NCBI RefSeq assembly: GCF_000026365.1
Contig: NC_012991.1
Span: 496,001-560,000, forward strand
Direction: 5' to 3'
Length of the DNA stretch: 64,000 nt
From: Zygosaccharomyces rouxii
Taxonomy: Eukaryota > Ascomycota > Saccharomycetes > Saccharomycetales > Saccharomycetaceae
Shown piece after piece: positions 54,779 to 62,648 of this stretch. The notes beneath the pieces are model-generated. The model saw only the letters and a list, made by a program, of their open reading frames with translations. It ran no database searches and was not told the DNA's origin. The position numbers were made by a program, and so were the translations under genes. Every line of letters starts with the position of its first letter. Position 1 is the first letter of the stretch.

Positions 54779-55573
54779 TTATTCAAGTAGATCGTCACCT
54801 TCTGATGAGTCTCGTTGACTCTCATCATCGCTAGGCGATTCGTCCTCCTCTCCCTTCATATATACAAGTAATCTTCTTCCATCGAAAAATCTACCATTCA
54901 TCTCCTTGCAACAGTTACGGGCATGACTTTCATTTTCAAAACTTACTTCTGCCTCCCCAGTAACTGAATTTAAATCGATCTTTTTCACAAAACCTATTTC
55001 AAGACATCCGTCTAAAATATCTCTTTTAATATCATCCAATTCTTGTTCATGATAGTCCTCATAGAGATCTAAAATATTTCCAATTACTACCACGGGAGGC
55101 TTCGGTACATTCTCTTCATTATTATGAGACTTCACTGATTTATAACTTCTTTCCTCATCGTTCGAGTCTTCCAATTTACGTTTCTTATCTTGAAATTGGG
55201 CTACTTCCACCTTGATCTCAAACCCATTCAATTTATATCCATTCATCATCTCAATTGCAATAGGAACACTTTCATGTCTAGCATAAACTATCAGCGCATC
55301 TCCCTTAACTTTACCTTCATCATCTTTATAAAGCTTACACTTTGGTACACCGGCTTGATCCCTCTTAATGGCACCAAATTTCGAGAACTCATCTATCAAT
55401 TGATCTTCTGTAGTATTTTGCTTTTCAAGATTTGATAGGTAGATTGCATTAGGCTTTATCTTGCCCTCTTTGGATCCTCCATCTTCTCTATTTCTTCTTT
55501 TCTTCAATTCTTGTCGTTTAAGCTCTTTAAGTTCTTTAAGCTCTTCTTTCAAATCAAGTTCATCCTTTTCCAT
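54779..55573 (-). CDS. CUS2: U2 snRNA-folding splicing factor Cus2
   Basis: Cus2 is a U2 snRNP-associated RRM protein (human Tat-SF1 counterpart) that aids U2 refolding and holds Prp5 dependence in prespliceosome formation. The 264-residue protein (Sc 285) has a Lys/Glu-rich N-terminal helix. RRM1 starts at NAIYLSNLEKQNTTEDQL (about 42) with RNP1-like GDALIVYARHES. RRM2 starts at PPVVVIGNILDLYEDYHEQE (about 158) with a GEAEVSFENESHA RNP1-like strand. The C-terminus is acidic (SEGDDLLE). Corresponds to YNL286W. Confidence 0.93.
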   Translation of the reverse strand: MEKDELDLKEELKELKELKRQELKKRRNREDGGSKEGKIKPNAIYLSNLEKQNTTEDQLIDEFSKFGAIKRDQAGVPKCKLYKDDEGKVKGDALIVYARHESVPIAIEMMNGYKLNGFEIKVEVAQFQDKKRKLEDSNDEERSYKSVKSHNNEENVPKPPVVVIGNILDLYEDYHEQELDDIKRDILDGCLEIGFVKKIDLNSVTGEAEVSFENESHARNCCKEMNGRFFDGRRLLVYMKGEEDESPSDDESQRDSSEGDDLLE

Positions 55574-55746
55574 AATGAATTTTATCCTCTTTTAGCCAGC
55601 CCTTTGAAGAGGATGATTAGTTCTAGTGTAATGATGTCCGTACTTCTGTTAATTTCGCGAAGTTTTCTCACATACAAATCTATATATATTTACTGTAATG
55701 TTAGAAAAAAAAGATATTGCATTGGCAAAAGATCTTCTCTACATAT

Positions 55747-58551
55747 TCACATCAACCCGTTTACGAGATAGCTACATAATGTAGCATCTTCACTTCTCCC
55801 TTGAGCCTTCATGGCGATACCCTTTGAAGTTTTAATCAACTTAACCACCAAGGCGATCTTTTCACCTTTCAATGCACTCTTACCAAATAGCTTAACCGTG
55901 TGGCTACTAGAATCACTAGGAGCATACTGCGTACTCTCTAGAGGTAGACAGCTTGTGTTGACCACCAGTCTGTCTACAAGTTCTTGTAGTGTTATATTCT
56001 CCTTAATATTGTAAACCGCCACTTCTTCATTAGGCAACTCGTCAAAGGCATTTGTGAAATCACCGACAAAACTGCTCTTAATGTAATCACCAGCATTGAG
56101 AAAGATAGAATCAATGTCAAATTCGTCTTGGAAACCCTCCGTATCGTCTAATGGTTGTTGAGTCTCAGGATCTAGTTCTCTTGTGGTGAATGTTAGATTG
56201 TTCAAGAAACCTTCCATAACAATTTCTTCAGATTTGTTGTATGCCACATAACAAGCTGCCTCTTGAGATGGTGAGAGTCTATCAATGGACAAGGAGAACA
56301 ATTCCTCCAAACTTGATTCACTTGGGTTCTCAGGTGTACAAGTCACAGTAACGTTGTCCAGCGCTATATCCGTTAGAGTGTTGGTGATGTTAAACTGTAG
56401 TACAGCATGGTTGTTGAATAGATGCTTCACACCACGAACCACAAATTCTGCCTCTGGATCGGTAAGATCGATAGTCCTGGAACTGTTGACCAAAGGACCA
56501 AATTCTTTAATTTGTTCCATGGAAAGCAGTTCTTCAGCATATTTGGTGGAACGCAAATCTTCTTGATGTTCGTCCAAAGAAGGACCTGCATAAGAGGAAT
56601 CCCGTTTTTCGCCCTTGGAACCTTCTTCCAGACCTGGAGTAGATTCGGAACCATTTTCCAAGTGGCCCTTAAGTAATTGTTCTTGTTTCTTCTTCAATTC
56701 GATAGCCTTGGCTTCATCTTCAGTGTACTTACGAATGTTAGTGACATCAAACGGCGTTTGGAATGAGTCTGCATTTGAAGAGATGTAAGAACTTAGTTTA
56801 GACTCCAGAGATGGTAAGTCATAAGAGTATCTGGATTGAACGAATTCACGAGCTTCTGGGTTTTCTTCCTTTTTAGCGGATTCAATAAACTTCAACGCTA
56901 TAGTTGCTCTATCTCTAACTTCGTCATCTTGGTCATTAGCGATTCTCCTTAATAGACTCACAATAGATTCCCCTAAAGTAGGATCGTTCTTGGTTAATGC
57001 AAATTTGGACAAAGCTACCACAGCAGCAGATCTAATGATAGAATTTTCCAAAACGACTCTGTTGTAAATGTGCCTGACATAAAGAGATGGTGTAGCTGTT
57101 GAGGGCCCCTCTTTACCGAGCAAATGTAAAATTCTCACTAAAATTTCGTTAAATTCACAATCCTCAATGAAATCACATAAGTTTTCCAAGGCTAAATCTT
57201 TAGCTTGAGGTACAAACGACACCATGTCAATCAATGCTTCCACAATGTTGTTCTTAAACTTGAGACCACCTTCACCATTCTTCAGGACATCGATCAAAAA
57301 ATTTAAGATGGCCATCCATTCCTGTGGGAAATTTATAGACAATGTACGGATTGCATCAACAATGATAATCTTGAAATCATCAGAAACTTCATGGATAAAC
57401 TTGGTGATGGTGGAGATCAATGAAGAAATATTACTCTCAGTACCAGTCTTCAAAAGAGTTGTAATAGCATAAGTAGAGATATTTCTGTTTGGATCATTGA
57501 TTAAAGATTCCAATTCAGGGTTACAGACGACGATCTTTTCAGGAGATACCATAGAGACCCTGTTTAAGATTCTTAGGGCGGCAAACCTAGCGGAGACACG
57601 AGGTACTGTCAGCAACGATTGTAAAGTGGTCACGGCAGAGGCATGTAATTCTGCAGAGACTAAATGAGGATGCTGAATGGCAAAATTGGTAATCAGCTTA
57701 GCAGTTTCCAATTGCACAGACTCATATTTGTTTGATAGCCAGTTATTGAGCAAAGGTTGGAAGGATGAGAAAAGCTGAGCGTCTCTAGTGACCAATTCGC
57801 TAACCAATTTCACAAGTCCAACTTTTGCCAATTGACTCTTTAGAGTATTGTTATCAGAAAATTGACGAATCAACTTCAACAACGCCATCTTATCACTTTT
57901 CTTCAATTGATACAGAAGACCCAATGCATGGTATTGTGTGATAAAAGTGGAGTTTGGATAATAATCCCCGACTACGTTTCTATGTGGGAATGGTTTCAAA
58001 TCCATGACGGCTTCTTGTGTTTCATTCACAAATCTCTTAGCAGTGGCTTCAGCAATAGGTAATAGATGATAAGAAGAAGTCAAAGCCGCAGAGGAGATAG
58101 ATGGATGTTTATTAACCACAGCACTCTTGAGCAATCTTTCAGCGGAAAATGCTGTAGATTCGTCCAAAACTGTTGTTAGTGCTCTAATGGCATTAGGTTT
58201 AACCAAATCAGACCCGTTTTGCACATCTTTCATAATGGAAGAAGTGGCCATCAAGACATCTTCAGAGATACTACTCAATGCCTTAATGGCCAAATAGACG
58301 GATTGTCTCAATGAATCGTTTGGGTGTTGAAATAATTTGGAAATTGAAAAGAATAGAGCAGTAGCTTCATTTTCAGGGAAAGTTTCACCTTCTGCCAATA
58401 ATCTCAGGAGTCTTGAGATCAACAAACGACATCTTTTAGGATTGACTGGAGACTCATTGAATTCACTCATACAGTCTTGGTATATGGTCATTCGATCAGG
58501 GAGATCTCCTGATCCTGCATTTTCAAACTTTTTGTAGGTATGGGTAGACAT
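55747..58551 (-). CDS. SEC21: Coatomer gamma subunit Sec21
   Basis: Sec21 is the gamma-COP subunit of the COPI coat, which acts in Golgi-to-ER retrograde transport and binds cargo and ARF. The 934-residue protein (Sc 935) starts MSTHTYKKFENAGSGDLPD. It has the adaptin-type helical solenoid (about 20–560), a Glu/Lys-rich linker, and the gamma-adaptin-like appendage domain at the C-terminus, ending SLVNGLM-like (CSYLVNGLM). The start is the ATG at 58551; a TTG-initiated frame extends 16 codons upstream. Corresponds to YNL287W. Confidence 0.97.
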   Translation of the reverse strand: MSTHTYKKFENAGSGDLPDRMTIYQDCMSEFNESPVNPKRCRLLISRLLRLLAEGETFPENEATALFFSISKLFQHPNDSLRQSVYLAIKALSSISEDVLMATSSIMKDVQNGSDLVKPNAIRALTTVLDESTAFSAERLLKSAVVNKHPSISSAALTSSYHLLPIAEATAKRFVNETQEAVMDLKPFPHRNVVGDYYPNSTFITQYHALGLLYQLKKSDKMALLKLIRQFSDNNTLKSQLAKVGLVKLVSELVTRDAQLFSSFQPLLNNWLSNKYESVQLETAKLITNFAIQHPHLVSAELHASAVTTLQSLLTVPRVSARFAALRILNRVSMVSPEKIVVCNPELESLINDPNRNISTYAITTLLKTGTESNISSLISTITKFIHEVSDDFKIIIVDAIRTLSINFPQEWMAILNFLIDVLKNGEGGLKFKNNIVEALIDMVSFVPQAKDLALENLCDFIEDCEFNEILVRILHLLGKEGPSTATPSLYVRHIYNRVVLENSIIRSAAVVALSKFALTKNDPTLGESIVSLLRRIANDQDDEVRDRATIALKFIESAKKEENPEAREFVQSRYSYDLPSLESKLSSYISSNADSFQTPFDVTNIRKYTEDEAKAIELKKKQEQLLKGHLENGSESTPGLEEGSKGEKRDSSYAGPSLDEHQEDLRSTKYAEELLSMEQIKEFGPLVNSSRTIDLTDPEAEFVVRGVKHLFNNHAVLQFNITNTLTDIALDNVTVTCTPENPSESSLEELFSLSIDRLSPSQEAACYVAYNKSEEIVMEGFLNNLTFTTRELDPETQQPLDDTEGFQDEFDIDSIFLNAGDYIKSSFVGDFTNAFDELPNEEVAVYNIKENITLQELVDRLVVNTSCLPLESTQYAPSDSSSHTVKLFGKSALKGEKIALVVKLIKTSKGIAMKAQGRSEDATLCSYLVNGLM

Positions 58552-59285
58552 TGGCAATGTAATTGACCCAATAGATTCGAATCTTACAATTCGATTCAAA
58601 CAATTTTAAGGCCTCCTTTTTAGCTTTCCCCAGTTAAAAGGAATTAGAATCTTAAAGGTTAGACGTGTTGTTTATTCCTCCTGGTGGTAGAAAAAATCGT
58701 TAGAAAATTAGCCCTCGTGAGAAGTGACTACAGAAATTCAGTTCCATAATGAAGAGGAAACAGATACTGTGCCTGGCGGCTAAGAACAGGATATAAGTAC
58801 ACACCTTGAGGAGCACTAAGTTTGTCACAGGCTAGGATATTACCAATCTTTGCTTGTTATCTTCCCAGGTTCTCTTTCACGAGATCTATTAACTGGAATA
58901 CAATCCGAAGCCTACATGGCTAAAAAAAGTGATAACTTGAAAAGTAAATAACGCTTTCCCGCCCTCGACCCGAAGGTGCCGTATCATCCCCGGTATTATT
59001 AGACCTACTGGTCTACTATTTCTAAGACCAGAACAGTCGAATAAGAGTTCCAGTTTTTTCTCACCTTCATGTTCACAACTTACCGCTATCGCGGCACACG
59101 AGTATACGGGGTAAAAAAAGCCATTGAATATATAAGTATAGCCCACATTTTATAACTTTAAATAAAGCTTAGCCCTAATCGGGTCTGATAATTTTGAAGC
59201 TATCAAAGAGTTCAATAGGGGAAGACCATATATGAATACTTTATAGACTCTACCAGCTCTATCCATATCGAAAAAAGGACAATCA
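58552..59285. other. Divergent intergenic region SEC21–orphan gene
   Basis: This 734-bp region has the URS1-type core GGCGGCTA (58775–58782), in the sequence CTGGCGGCTA (58773–58782). Only short ORFs of doubtful value are present. No RNA gene is recognised. Confidence 0.45.
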
Positions 59286-59705
59286 ATGTTTCGCAAAATC
59301 GTTTCCATAGGGTTAATCTCAAGGGTCCCTCAAGTGACTCGCCGTAATATTGAAATTACAAAACGTTATGCTTCAACATCTAGTCGGAGAATTAGTGAAA
59401 GTGACAGAGATTTCGCAGCCGCATCGTTAGGTGTAATAACAATTTTAGGGTCAATTATATTTGTTTCACCATGGGAATTAAAATCCTTCTTACCAAGCTT
59501 TGGTAGAAAGGAACGAAATACCGCTGAACCTAACAGGGAACCCGGATCTGAAGAGACTCCTAAGGAGCAGTCTGAAAAGCCCGAGGGAGAAGAACAACCC
59601 AAGGAAGAAGAAGAACAGCCTAAGCAGGAGCAACAATCTGAAGAATCACCATCAACTACCCAGGAATCTTCTAATAAACCAGAAAGCGAAAACAACGGCA
59701 ATTGA
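59286..59705 (+). CDS. Unrecognised protein, predicted mitochondrial single-pass membrane protein
   Basis: I do not recognise this 139-residue protein. It begins with a basic presequence-like stretch (MFRKIVSIGLISRVPQVTRRN) with RYAS near a possible cleavage site. One membrane segment lies at about 43–62 (AAASLGVITILGSIIFVSPW) and is followed by KSFLPSFGRKER. The C-terminal tail (about 75–139) is Glu/Gln/Pro-rich. It would be an inner-membrane protein if the presequence is real. It lies between SEC21 and CAF40, where Sc has no gene between YNL287W and YNL288W. The intact frame and targeting-like start argue for a real gene. Confidence 0.65.
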   Translation: MFRKIVSIGLISRVPQVTRRNIEITKRYASTSSRRISESDRDFAAASLGVITILGSIIFVSPWELKSFLPSFGRKERNTAEPNREPGSEETPKEQSEKPEGEEQPKEEEEQPKQEQQSEESPSTTQESSNKPESENNGN

Positions 59706-59841
59706 TATTCTAATTGCAACCGAAGGCATTTTAGCTGCACATGAAATCGTTAGTAGTTTCGTTCTTTGAATTACATAAGATTAATTACACCTTCTCACCG
59801 ACTTCGCCATGCTAGATTAAATTTTGAAAGATTATATTCCA

Positions 59842-60837
59842 TTATGCTTCCTCGTTTAACGTCAGTAACAACTGAGCCAAACATCTTTTTGACCCTACAT
59901 CGTCCCTCAAAACATCTGTAAAGGTGTTATCTCTTAATTTTGCTGGTAATGCTACTTTTAATAATCTTCTTGCTTCTAAATTATCACTCAATCTCAAGTA
60001 ACATCTAATGATATGTTTTAGCAGTCTACCAGGTGGTGTATGTATTGTTAATTGATCGACCATATCTCTTAAAACATTTGTTACGGCATAAAACCTCTCT
60101 AAAGTTGCACAAATGTATTGTAGTCCAACGTCGTCCAACAAAATTTTTTGTAAGATGAAAATTGCCACGGTTTTGGATAATTCAGACGATGATTTCATTA
60201 TACGTAAACACAATGGAATAATATCAGTTCGTAGTAGAAAATTTATAACTTCTTGGGAATCATTCTTAACCAAAGCACCAATTACACCTAGTGATGTTAA
60301 TCTTAAATATTCAAAGGTTCTCTGTCTTGATGTCGTGTTTAGAAATGGAAATAAAAATAATGGGATATGCGCTTGTAGGAAAAGATGTTTAGTCTCTGAA
60401 TGAGATGCAACGCATTGTAAAAGTACTAATGCATTACAAACACGATTGGACAATTGATTTGACAGCAGCTGAGGTTGTAACATAGGGTAAACCGAAATAA
60501 TTTCATCTAGTAATGAAGTCATTACACCGAATGATGACCAAAGCACAACTGCCAAATCATCAAATTGTTCTCTTTTCCTACCTAATTCTAACAGCGCCTG
60601 TTCCTTCTGAGGTCCATAGGTTAATTGACATATCCAATGATAAACATTCGGGTCATCTAATGCATGTACGCCATGTTCCAATTGTTGTGGTTGTGGTTGT
60701 GGTTGTGGTTGTGGTGCTTGTTGTTGCTGCTGTTGTTGTTGTAACATAGGCATAACTCCCATAGGAACGCCATGTGGTACCTGATGCCCAGGCATCATGG
60801 GCATAGGCACTTGCATATTATTATACGGTTGAAACAT
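59842..60837 (-). CDS. CAF40: CCR4–NOT complex subunit Caf40 (Rcd1/CNOT9)
   Basis: Caf40 is the armadillo-repeat subunit of CCR4–NOT, which deadenylates mRNA and controls transcription. The 331-residue protein (Sc 373) has a Met/Pro/Gln-rich N-terminus with a run of eight Gln and a PQPQPQPQ stretch (about 32–52). The Rcd1 domain follows ([57 protein letters not shown]). The stop lies 137 bp from that of the upstream orphan gene, so the two are convergent. Corresponds to YNL288W. Confidence 0.95.
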   Translation of the reverse strand: MFQPYNNMQVPMPMMPGHQVPHGVPMGVMPMLQQQQQQQQAPQPQPQPQPQQLEHGVHALDDPNVYHWICQLTYGPQKEQALLELGRKREQFDDLAVVLWSSFGVMTSLLDEIISVYPMLQPQLLSNQLSNRVCNALVLLQCVASHSETKHLFLQAHIPLFLFPFLNTTSRQRTFEYLRLTSLGVIGALVKNDSQEVINFLLRTDIIPLCLRIMKSSSELSKTVAIFILQKILLDDVGLQYICATLERFYAVTNVLRDMVDQLTIHTPPGRLLKHIIRCYLRLSDNLEARRLLKVALPAKLRDNTFTDVLRDDVGSKRCLAQLLLTLNEEA

Positions 60838-61210
60838 TGGTTCTTTTCTCGAAAGTTTTGCCTGCGTATTGTTGTCGAAGGTGGGTTAAAACTCGAATAA
60901 AATCCATCAACACCTTTCAATGGGGGAAAAAAAAAAGTGAAAGCTCGCTATATACGAAACAAATTTAAGAATGAAGAATTAAAAAATGAAGAATTAAAGA
61001 TGAAATGAAAGATTAATTATTATATTATAATTATAACTACTGTATAGTATTACGCATTAATTAATGAATTATATATTATTAGGATTAGTACTATTATTAT
61101 GATTAGTATTATGATTACTCCTAATATTGCCTTTTGCTACTTAGTGGTACCAACAAACGATTAGGAGGAAGATAGGTAAAAAGGGAGAAAGATCAGCAAT
61201 TAAATTTAAA
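60838..61210. other. Intergenic, CAF40 promoter and ZEO1 3' flank
   Basis: This 373-bp gap is very A/T-rich (simple TAATTA-type sequence at 61010–61110), a likely nucleosome-poor region. No gene is recognised. Confidence 0.45.
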
Positions 61211-61450
61211 TTAGCTAACGAAAGACTTGATCTTGCCAGTGATTTTCTTGAAAAGAGATTTCTTTTCTTTCACATCCTCAGCTTGCTTCTTTGGTTGTTC
61301 TTCAGCTTGTTTCTTTGGTTGTTCCTCAGCTTGCTTCAATGCTTGCTTTGGCTCTTCTTGTTCTTGTTGTAGGGTTTCCTTAGGTTCAAATCCCTCTTCA
61401 ACTTGAGGTTCTTGAGTCTTTGGTACTTGTGTATTTTCGATATCGGACAT
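61211..61450 (-). CDS. ZEO1: Zeo1-type peripheral plasma-membrane protein, short form
   Basis: Sc Zeo1 is a plasma-membrane-associated protein that modulates the cell-integrity (Pkc1) pathway and interacts with the Mid2 sensor. The 79-residue protein (Sc 113) is almost entirely Glu/Gln/Lys-rich helix, with the repeat QAEEQPKK twice in tandem. It ends with SLFKKITGKIKSFVS, a basic amphipathic helix that resembles the Zeo1 C-terminus. Its position after the INO4 homologue matches YOL109W. The identity is supported mainly by composition, the C-terminal end and gene order. Confidence 0.75.
   Translation of the reverse strand: MSDIENTQVPKTQEPQVEEGFEPKETLQQEQEEPKQALKQAEEQPKKQAEEQPKKQAEDVKEKKSLFKKITGKIKSFVS
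61280..61327. repeat. 24-bp in-frame tandem repeat inside ZEO1
   Basis: Two 24-bp units (61280–61303 and 61304–61327) differ at two positions and encode QAEEQPKK twice. A partial third unit follows. It is a coding minisatellite likely to vary in copy number. Confidence 0.7.
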
Positions 61451-62648
61451 GTCTGCGGCTGTATTTGATCAGAGTTTGGCAACGAGATGGGAGAAACAAT
61501 AAAAAAACTTTTAAGGGAAGGTAAGAGGGGAAAGAGGGAGAAGAAGAGAAAAGAAGAATGGGAAAATTACGGTCCCTTTTATAGTTCAAAGTTTGCCGCC
61601 TTTGTCTTTCTAGGCCTTTTCTTTCTTCTGACATATCACATCATCACCACGATCATTGTCTCATAACATAACATGCCATATCATAACATCCATTATCTTT
61701 CTAAGTTTATCCTGCGGCTGTTTAACGGATTGACGTTTGAACGCAGGAAGGGACGGCAGTGTATTAAGACAGGCACGTAGAAAGCCCGTGGCTGGCCCCT
61801 TTTTCCTTTTTTTAGATACTTTTCGTTTCCTGCTGCCCTTTCTCCGGCGCTATGCCTTCCGACACCGAAAGATGCGATGAAACTCACGCGTAAAGGAAAA
61901 CAAACATAAACTCTCATGCCACTTCCGATATTAAAAAAAAACAAAGGTAAACGTTCCTTAAAAGTACCCTAGAGAACCAAAAAGAGCTTTCTCTAAAATA
62001 GCCGCTATCACAAGATACGCAGCATGTGATCTTGCCACTTGAAGAGGAAGAACAGGTTTGAAAATTCCTGCGTATATATACAGGAGAATACATACGATCG
62101 TAATACAGCTCTTGGCAGGAAAGATGGTGGTCACTAGTGACTACGAACACGAGCATTTCGGAAAATGCCAGATGCAGTGAGTCATCTGTTTGTATTTTGG
62201 TCATTGTAAAATATCATTAGTTACACAAAATGTTCCCCACCTTTTACATGTGCTTCTTGCACTTGTACTACGTGCAACATACTATAACACTTTTGTCTCG
62301 CACTAATGAGTTGTTTTCACTTGTAGAATGAAAAAAATTGCCATGGAGAGAAAAGAAACATATGCATCCTATAGGGTTCGAACCGGTATCTTTCCCTTAG
62401 AGGAAATGGAAAAAGATTTCACTTTCTTCATGTGGTATGTTGAGACCGCATTAGGAAGTTTCGCACAAAAGTTCCTCGCTTCTTTTTCTTTTTCTGCTAT
62501 TTTACCCTCACAATAGACCGAAAAAAGATAAAAAATAATCAAGTGTGTATATATGTATATATGTATATATATATGTGCATCACTATTATGCATTAAGGGC
62601 TCGATAAGTTTTCGAGATCGAATTTATAGATATCAATTGTCCGAATAA
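61451..62648. other. Long intergenic region between ZEO1 and the hydrolase–phosphatase gene
   Basis: This 1198-bp divergent region contains a CCCCT stress-type box (61797–61801), the palindrome GGTTCGAACC (62375–62384) and a TATATATG-rich patch (62548–62578). A short + strand ORF around 62328–62516 does not resemble a known protein. No tRNA with full pairing is present. Confidence 0.45.

Noticed and set aside
58889..59146. 85-codon minus-strand frame in the SEC21 upstream region
   Set aside because: No recognisable sequence and no good start context; probably chance.
62360..62460. A tRNA gene around the B-box-like palindrome
   Set aside because: No acceptor stem, D-arm or A-box can be paired with the sequence on either strand.
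62328..62516. 62-codon + strand frame before the hydrolase–phosphatase gene
   Set aside because: It shows no family resemblance and ends with a stop before the real gene; probably chance.
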